Source: Tausonia pullulans
Lineage: Eukaryota; Basidiomycota; Tremellomycetes; Cystofilobasidiales; Mrakiaceae
Length of the DNA stretch: 64,000 nucleotides
Assembly: GCA_951802195.1 (NCBI GenBank)
Contig: OX637632.1
Span: 124,001-188,000 of the forward strand
Reading direction: 5' to 3'
In this document: piece by piece, positions 57,226 through 64,000 of the stretch
Layout of the letters: each line of letters opens with the position of its first letter
Position numbering within the stretch: position 1 is the first letter of the stretch
Made by a program: the position numbers and the translations under genes
The notes under the pieces: generated by a model
Told to the model about the DNA's origin: nothing
Seen by the model: the letters and a program-made list of their open reading frames with translations, nothing else
The model's database searches: none

Positions 57226-60200
57226 TCACCGCGCCGCTTCCAACTCCTCCCGCTTGAGGACGTCCTCAATGGTCATGGCATGCTTGCCAAATCCCTTCCA
57301 CTCGTGCTTAGCAAGCGAGCCACGGCCACTCGGCTCCCAGGCGGAGGACATGATCTCAGGCTTATAACCATGCCACCTAAAGAGTGCGCGTAAGGGTAGG
57401 TATCCTCAACGAAAGAGACGAGGACTTACGAGACATCCCGGACGCAGTAATCGCCTCTTCCACCACGCCACTCTGAGCGAATGCCGGCTGAGGGAGGGTC
57501 GGCTGCCGATGGGTCCGAGTAGTACAAGGCATCATCGCCGGCCCGCGAGAAGTCGACGAGGGGGGTGGTGTACTTGCGGTCGAGGACTTGGGTGACGGTG
57601 CCGTCGAGATTCCAGATCTGGAGAAAGCGAGTGTCAGCGGTTGACCTAACACACGACAAGAAGGTATGTACGTGGATGCGACCGTCGGCACTGCCCGAGT
57701 AGACATAAGACGCTCCGGTGGAGTTGTCTGGGGCGAAATGGCACCGAATGAGAGTTCGCGTGACCTGGTGCCCATGGTACGTCTGTGGAGAAAAGTGTCA
57801 GTCCGAGGTCGTTTGCCACGCATACGCCACCAAGACTAACCATGACGGAACAGTCACCAGGCGCTTTGACATGCCTTGGTTTGGGGTATGTCCCAGATCG
57901 ATAGTCGTAACCGGTGCCCCATCGCCTCCGGGCGTCCGGGACCGACTCACAGATCGAGGCGGGAGCCATGCTGCGAAGATCCCACATTTTAAGCGCCTGA
58001 TCCTTGCCATTCGAGAGAATGTAGCGACCGTCGCCCTTGGAAGAGACGTTGGTGATACCCTCTGTGTGACCGTTGAGGACACCCGAGGGCTTGCCCGACG
58101 AGAGTGATCGTCGATCCCTTAAGAGGAGGTTAGCTGAAGTCGAAGATGCATCAAGAAGGCGGCACCCACCAGACTTTGAGGTAGCCGTCGTCGGACCCCG
58201 AGCAGAGGAGGTGCTTGCTGCCCTTGTCGGCCCAACAAACCGAATTGACTATTGAACACCACAGATGCGATCAGCTTCGCAACGAGGGAGACAGCGGGCG
58301 GATCGCACCATCATCCTCGTGTGCGTTGATACTCAATGTTGGCCGCCTGGCCTCAATATCATATACTGTCAGGGAAGGTCAGTGTGGAATAGTAGGGCTT
58401 ACACCTGAATGGGAATAACAGGACACACCGACGATTTTACCGTCCCCTTCGTACGAGGTGGCACCAGCGACAATCTCCTTGCCATCGGCGCTGAATCGCA
58501 CAGACCAGATCTGCACGGCCCCTTGTTAGATCTTGCATTAGAAACCACCCCTTGAAGACACACACCTTCAGGTCCTCGGTACGGTATCGGCGGCCATTAC
58601 GCGAGAATCCCCCGCTGGAGAAGTCAAGCGAGGTCTGCTCCTCAGAGAGATCGAGGGTTCGGAAGAGCTGGACGTGCGACATCTGCAGAGATCTCGGGTG
58701 TCAGAGCGAGCATCTGAATGAGAATTTTTGAACTGACCATCGAAGAGTAAATCATCCTGCAGAAGAAAGAGTCAGCTGAGAGCTCGCATCTCTGCCAAAT
58801 AACAAGCGACACACCACTCGTCGTTCATCCCCAGATCCGCATCTGTGACTGTCCAGCCTCCTTCGAGGCCTTGGAACGTCTTGATGACGTTAAGGCTGCT
58901 CTCGCCGAAGTGGCCATTCGCGCCGTACCTGTCTTCATCGTCGTCTCCCGTGCCCCAAAAGTGGCCGATCCTGCGACGCTGGGCTGGACGAGGTCCTTGA
59001 GGAGGCCGCTTGGAGATAGATGGCATCGAGGTGGAGAAGAACGTCATGCGGCAGTCTGTGGGGTGCCGCGCACAAGACCTCAGCGAGTGCACGCGTTGCT
59101 CGTGACAGGACGACGCTAACCTTGTGAAGCGGTGTAGAAGAAGGAAGAGTCCGACGAGTACTGGCCGCAGTAAGGAAGGCTCGTGAGGTTAGCGACTGTC
59201 GTGCCGTGAGTGTTCGGGATGGCCTCCTGGAGCAGTTATCAGCGTCGGATCGCAGATGCTATCCACACAAAGACAACTCACCCGACCATAATCTGCCTTC
59301 CTAACGGGTCGCACGCTCCTTTCCCTCTCCCAGATGAGGCCCGACCCAAGGCCACGCCTCTGCCGGACGCTCCCAAACTCGCCGCCGTAGCGTAGCGCGA
59401 GGCCAGCCTCGATCGGTGTCACTGTCGGCGGGCTCCATTGCTTTTCTGGCTCGGGCGGGAAGGCTCGAAAGTTTCCTTGAGTAGCGAGAGCACGAAGCTG
59501 TTCGAGGATCGATCCGCCGCCGGCTGAAACAGCTGGGAGAGGGAGGAGGAACGACAAGAAGCAGATAAGCCTTAGGGCCATCGTTCGGTCGGTCGATCGA
59601 TCGGATCGAGGAGGAATGACGCGCAAGCGGGGCGAGGGCGAAACGAGAGGCCCAGCGAGAAACGAACAGCTTCAGTAAAGCCATAAAGCCACCCCGACCT
59701 AGATGATCGACAGTAATATAGCCAGAATGGGGAATGCGCGAGCGAGAGGCGCTAAAGGCTCGCCGCGATCTCAAACGCCTCGTCTGATTGTGAAGACCAG
59801 TCGAACCAGCAGCCTTCCAACTCACAAGCTAGGATATGCAGAGCCTCGGCGCTCCGCATCGGATCCTCATCTCCCTGATAAGAGTGATGCAGGCAAAAAG
59901 AGACATGGGGAAAAGGCCGAGACGGGCCATCCGGGACGTCAGTCAGCGCAATCCGGAAGGGGAGAAGACAGGGAGGGAAGGAGAAGCGCCGAGCGAGCGA
60001 GCGAGATGAACACACCTCTTCCTGCTCGTCCAGAAAGCCAATATCGTCATCGTCATCGTCTTCGTCTTCGTCATAGTCTTCGTCCATATCCATGGCGAGG
60101 ACGGCGGGGTCGATGCCGGCGGCGATGAGCTCCTCACGAGTGAAGCGCCCGCCGTCGGCGTCAGCATCGTCGTCGTCGTCGACCCACTCGTCATCGTCCA

Positions 60201-60258
60201 TGGCGGGGAAATATTCATCGTCCTCGCCCGAGGAGTAGTCTTCAATCTCAAAGTCCAT
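57226..60258 (-). CDS. DCAF11/WDR23 (LEC14B)-like WD40 protein
   Basis: In other eukaryotes this family is a substrate receptor of CUL4-DDB1 ubiquitin ligase. Fourteen exons fit in phase: 60016-60258, 59826-59874, 59282-59532, 59121-59226, 58815-59055, 58738-58756, 58566-58682, 58429-58510, 58309-58365, 58170-58248, 57841-58117, 57672-57782, 57430-57617 and 57226-57376, giving 656 residues. A very acidic N-terminus (Asp/Glu runs, residues 1-80) is followed by a family-specific region and WD repeats: IWSVRFSADGKEIVAG, SVCWADKGSKHLLCSGSDDG, LKVWDRR, GRYILSNGKDQALKMWDLRS and VRDVSWHGYKPEIMSSAWEP. The WDRR and WDLR ends are DDB1-contacting WDxR motifs. TLIRCHFAPDNSTGASYVYS is diagnostic for the family. 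It contains a 19-nt exon (58738-58756). The acceptor of exon 3 has an alternative 7 nt downstream that changes phase. Confidence 0.9.
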
Positions 60259-63151
60259 GGCGGGCGATGAGCGCTATGGGGGCGCGGGTAGGGAGGCGGA
60301 GACGGAGGGGAAGGCCGAAGTGGAGGTTGGGACGACGGTGGCCGACGCCGACGCATGCCTCGCTCGCCTTAGTTCCTCCTGCCTGAGTCCGTCCGATGCC
60401 ACCCTCGCAACGGCGAGCAGGACTGCGCTTTCACTTCCAAGCAAACTTCAGGCGAGTCTCTATCGGCCCCGGCCCTGATCGAGCCCTCGTGTTGGCCATG
60501 CACCTGCACGGACCAGCGAGAGCGATAAGGTCAGGTCTCCTTCGCTCACCTGAGCTTGCAGCTGTCGCTCCATCTGTCACGTCACCCTCCTGCACCTCGC
60601 TCATCATCAGTGCTCACCCTCTCTAGGCGGGTCGACGCAGCCATACCCTTTGTTGAACACGCCTACGAGCTCCTCCCACCGAACGTCGGCCGCACCTCTT
60701 CCTCACCACCCTCCCTTTCTTCCTTGTTCTCAGTGGCCCTCATCCCGGCGACAGCCCTCGTGCGCTTCGCCCATCCGAGCCTCTTGCAGCCGTAGGCGCC
60801 AGCTTCGGCTCGTTCATCATCCTCCCCTAGATCTGGCTCGTGATTCCCTTCCATGATACGAATAATTCAACCCCATTCTGGCCGGGAATCTACGGCGGTT
60901 TGATTGAAGCCTCAAACGGTCAGCGCCGAACTACACTCTGTCCCCTGTCCTAGATCGTGTCGACTCGCTTTGCATAATGATGGCAGGCTCTCCATACAGT
61001 CTGAGACTGGCTGAGACACCATTCCAGATGGGCTCTGCGCCGATAGTCCTCGCTTCGACGAGGAGCGTCGTCTTCCATAGTTCGTTGCATACCCGCCTGC
61101 CCGGCTGCCTCCCCTTTGAGTCTTTAGCTGTTCAAGGACTGTTTTTCATCCGCCCCTTTAGCGTCGTGTCTCCCATCAACATTGATATTCTCGGTCGTCA
61201 CTATAGAGACCTAACCCCCGTCTGCACGGCGCAGGTGTTCCTCCGCGATGTTGAGGCCTGCATCCAGGGACTCGGCCTCAACACGTACGACGGATAGGAG
61301 AGCTGGAAGATGATCATGTCAATCAAGACATAATTCCCTCTATCTCCCAGGGAACTGATGATTGTCTCCCAGCGAGAGGAAATCTGGTGCGCTCTCGTTC
61401 TGCACGTCGACCGATGTCAACCCAGCCGACAGGATGCGCAACCACAATCTGCCTTCCGAATGACCACTCGGACTTTCTTAGATTATGGCCCTTGCCGGAC
61501 TAACCCTGTCTGTCCTCCAACCTCGTCATGAGTCCGCCTCTTCAGCCCAAGAGGCGCAGCAGTGCTAGATCCGTTGCGATGACTAGAAGCCGTATTGGTC
61601 GAGCAGCTGCCAGGTTGCCTTGAATGGCCAAGCGCTCAGAGGGGTAATGACACGCTAGCGATTTGTCGGAAACGTGTTGAGAGAGACTGAGGCAGACAGC
61701 AGCTTCTCAGGAGGAGAGATTGATCACCCTATCATAATCATAGGTCGACAAGATCAGGTACGGCCAGGCTAGATCTTGGATCGTAGAGTTTGCTCGATGC
61801 GCTGAGACTTGCTTCTGCTCCTGATCCTGCTCCTGCTCCACCTTCACATCGCCAAAAGAACCCGTGAGTGCTCAATGCTCCCCATGTATACAAAGTGCTC
61901 ATTTCGTCATACTGACGCCGTCGATCTGCAGGCAACACCTCGCAAGGTAAGTCGTGCTTCACCCTTTGCGGTTCCCCGATACGCACACCATCCTGTTTCT
62001 TCGATCAATCTCAAAGTTGCCTTTGTTCACCTGAAACACGACACTGTGACCCATTTTTTCAGTCTTTGCTCATTTCAGAGATCTCGTTACCACATTCCTC
62101 GTCTTCAACCTCTCCACCGTAACCGACCCGACGCTTGATGCCAAGAACGCCCGCCTCCAACTTGCATTCATCGACCAATTTGAGCTTCAAAGCCACATCT
62201 CGGCCTTCAGGGATCGAATCGGAAACTCATCAGGGAGGAGATGCTTGGTCTACTCAAGCCAGCCACGTACCTACCGTACGTGTCTCAATACTCTGAAAAG
62301 TCTTTGGCGCGCGCTGATCTTGGACGGTGCGCAGTCCTGGTTTTGTTGTCTATCGCCAGTCTAACAAGCGATCCATTCTGTCGGAGTTGGGGCTTCGTTC
62401 CTTTCCGCAACAACCAACATCGGCCAGCCGTTTATCTCTTTTCCCTTGCGATCCGCACCACTTGGTCGCTAGCGACACATGCACCATCACATCATCCCTC
62501 AAACCTCAGGTATCATTGCGCGCCCACGTGTGCTCAGACTCTCACCAAAGGTGATTGATCCCCCTGGCGCTAGGCGAAGCACATAAACAAACGAGGTCCA
62601 GCTGCTTGTAAGGATCCGTAAGAGCTTGAGGGACTCTGCTAAGGAGAGAGAGGAATTGTCTATCCAGCGAGGATGCGGAAGAGTGTCGAGAACGAGATGA
62701 ACAGAGGGTCACTGTGAGACCAGACGCGCGGGCGGTTCCGTTTTTTTTTCTTAACCTTTGGTTCGTAGGATCCAATGGGACTTTCTCTCTCTGAAATAAT
62801 ACTTGATGAATCACTCTCTGAATCTCTCTCTGTCTCTGTGCTGCCTCTGAGACAAAAACTAGGACGAGCCATGATCGAGCGAGCGAGCCGAAGTGAGACC
62901 AAAACAGAAAAAGATATGTCAAGAGAAGATGAGCCAGATGGGGGAGATTTGGATACCCTCTTAGAGGAGGATGTGGGAGAGGGGTGTGAAAGAACCAACA
63001 GGACCAAGAAGAGAGAGAAGAAACAAGGCAACACAGGAGGAAGAGAGGGATCGAAAACAAAGACAGACAAAAAGAAACAGAGTGAAAACAGGGTCGCGCT
63101 CGCGCCCGAAGAAATCGTCGAGAAAGAGAGGCAAACTAGGCTTGACATTCG
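60259..63151. other. 2.9 kb without a convincing gene; degenerate coding scraps
   Basis: The first few hundred bases should hold the promoter of the WD40 gene. Further in, plus-strand scraps have protein-like wording but no continuous gene: about 60680-60900 (hydrophobic, then SFGSFIIL and FWPGIYGGLIEASN) and about 62055-62250 (AHFRDLVTTFLVFNLSTVTD and DQFELQSHISAFRDRIGN). The second is preceded by plausible intron borders (61866 GTGAGT to 61930 CAG, and 61946 GTAAGT to 62062 CAG). It may be a decayed gene or a spliced gene that I cannot resolve. From 62560 to 63151 the sequence is purine/pyrimidine biased and probably 3' UTR of the next gene. Confidence 0.45.
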
Positions 63152-64000
63152 TCAAGCCTTCGTCGCCGACTCCCCAGTGAGGTGGGCCTCCTCCCACCGG
63201 AGGGCCGCCTCCTCCTGGGCCTCGCGCCTCTCGAGCGCCCGACGCTCAGCGTCCCGCTCGGCCCGCATCCGCTCCTGCTTGGCCCGGAACACCGCGACAC
63301 GGGCGTCCGACTCGTCGCCCTGCATTGACGGCGGGGGAGGCGGCCCCATGCCAGAGGACGAGGCCGAGCCCGATCGGCTCATGGGGACGGCGGCGATGAC
63401 AGGGTGGACTGCATTGACCGGGTTGAAGCCGTCTGGCGCGCGAGGGGAGGGGTCGGCAGAGTGGTACCCCGTGTAGGGCTGGATCGGCTGCGGAGGTAGC
63501 GGCTGATGTTGATGCATGAGAGGAGGAGGGGGGCGAGGAGGACCGTGGCGCGAGACGGGAAGGGCAAGTCCCTGGCCGCTTCCTCCTGCCAACATCTCGG
63601 GCACCGCGAGGGGGCAACCGCTGTCGTACGAGTTGTAAGCCATCGGCGCCGGCTCGAGCTGGGGGTGTGAAGAATAGGGCATGAGGTTTCGAGCGACAGG
63701 GTACGGGACTGAAGGAAGAGGAGGCCGTGCCGGAGACTGCGGGTGGTATGCAGCGTAAAAGACATGCCTCGGGGGAGGCGGCTGCAAGTGCTGCTGCTGC
63801 TGCTCCGAGACGAGGTGCTGAAGGGGCTGGGCCGGGGCGTGGTAAATCTGACGAGGAGCCTGGGATGGGACTGAGACCGACCGAGGGACGGGAGGATGCT
63901 GATAGGGCTGGTGAGGGCGAGGGGAATATGCGTGTTGAGAATGAGCTGTGTGCGAGGCCTGATGGGCAGCCTCGGGAAAGAAGGTATTCGAAGGAGGCGA
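63152..64000 (-). CDS. Pro/Gln/His-rich protein, C-terminal part (5' end outside the window)
   Basis: The minus-strand frame is open from the right edge to a TGA at 63152, 282 codons, with no in-frame stop. The visible part is low complexity, rich in Pro, Gln, His, Ser and Ala, including a short Gln run near 63805. It ends in a charged helix (FRAKQERMRAERDAERRALE) likely to form a coiled coil. Such composition is common in fungal transcription regulators and RNA-binding proteins, but no domain is visible and I do not assign a function. The opposite-strand frame 62775-63476 is a shadow plus 3' UTR. Confidence 0.65.
   Translation of the reverse strand, partial: SPPSNTFFPEAAHQASHTAHSQHAYSPRPHQPYQHPPVPRSVSVPSQAPRQIYHAPAQPLQHLVSEQQQQHLQPPPPRHVFYAAYHPQSPARPPLPSVPYPVARNLMPYSSHPQLEPAPMAYNSYDSGCPLAVPEMLAGGSGQGLALPVSRHGPPRPPPPLMHQHQPLPPQPIQPYTGYHSADPSPRAPDGFNPVNAVHPVIAAVPMSRSGSASSSGMGPPPPPSMQGDESDARVAVFRAKQERMRAERDAERRALERREAQEEAALRWEEAHLTGESATKA

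Noticed and set aside
62775-63476. 233-codon plus-strand ORF rich in Glu, Lys and Arg
   Set aside because: Antisense to the minus-strand Pro/Gln-rich gene and its 3' region; composition reflects purine bias.

Overview
The window looks like a nuclear contig of a GC-rich, intron-dense basidiomycete yeast. Nearly every gene is cut by many 50-100 nt introns with CTGAC/CTAAC-like branch sites, and GC-AG introns recur. I infer Pucciniomycotina, perhaps Microbotryomycetes, but nothing in the sequence proves the class. All exon coordinates were assembled by hand from splice signals, phase agreement and recognised family motifs; no alignment or RNA data were available.

Layout. 1-940 (-): open 5' part of an unrecognised Ser/Pro-rich protein, divergent from LSG1 (1375-4198, +), the 60S-export GTPase. 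SLA2 (4301-8975, -) is the endocytic actin-clathrin adaptor and SRX1 (9317-10080, -) is sulfiredoxin. 10.7-22.2 kb is a transposon block: Ty1/copia elements of two sub-families nested in one another (one holding a 200-N assembly gap), solo and partial LTRs in both orientations, and a second LTR family. VMS1 (22541-25228, -) acts in ribosome quality control. A 19-exon membrane-anchored heparinase II/III-like polysaccharide lyase (26221-30624, +) follows, then RRP5 (31042-36727, +; rRNA processing), a membrane SDR (37116-38861, +) and a second copy of the lyase (39427-43595, +). The two lyase genes share a 3,678-bp stretch with no difference that I found, introns included, between clearly diverged ends.

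Next come a SAP-domain protein (43849-46244, -), divergent from a low-molecular-weight tyrosine phosphatase (46485-47443, +); the U2 snRNP subunit SF3A2/Prp11 (47629-48664, -); an unrecognised two-exon gene (49252-50252, -); a secreted GH37 trehalase with 21 exons including a predicted 4-nt micro-exon (50863-54624, +); a probable Ty3/gypsy relic near 55.4 kb; REV7 (55963-57009, -), with one apparent frameshift in a homopolymer; a DCAF11/WDR23-like WD40 protein (57226-60258, -); about 2.9 kb with only degenerate coding scraps; and the 3' part of a Pro/Gln-rich protein running off the right edge (63152-64000, -).

The host genes are mainly unlinked housekeeping functions (ribosome assembly and quality control, splicing, DNA repair, endocytosis, redox repair, trehalose use) and do not form a pathway cluster. 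I saw no tRNA, rRNA or CRISPR array. The most notable signals are the lyase gene-conversion-like tract, the 4-nt exon, the recurrent GC-AG introns and the structure of the transposon block.
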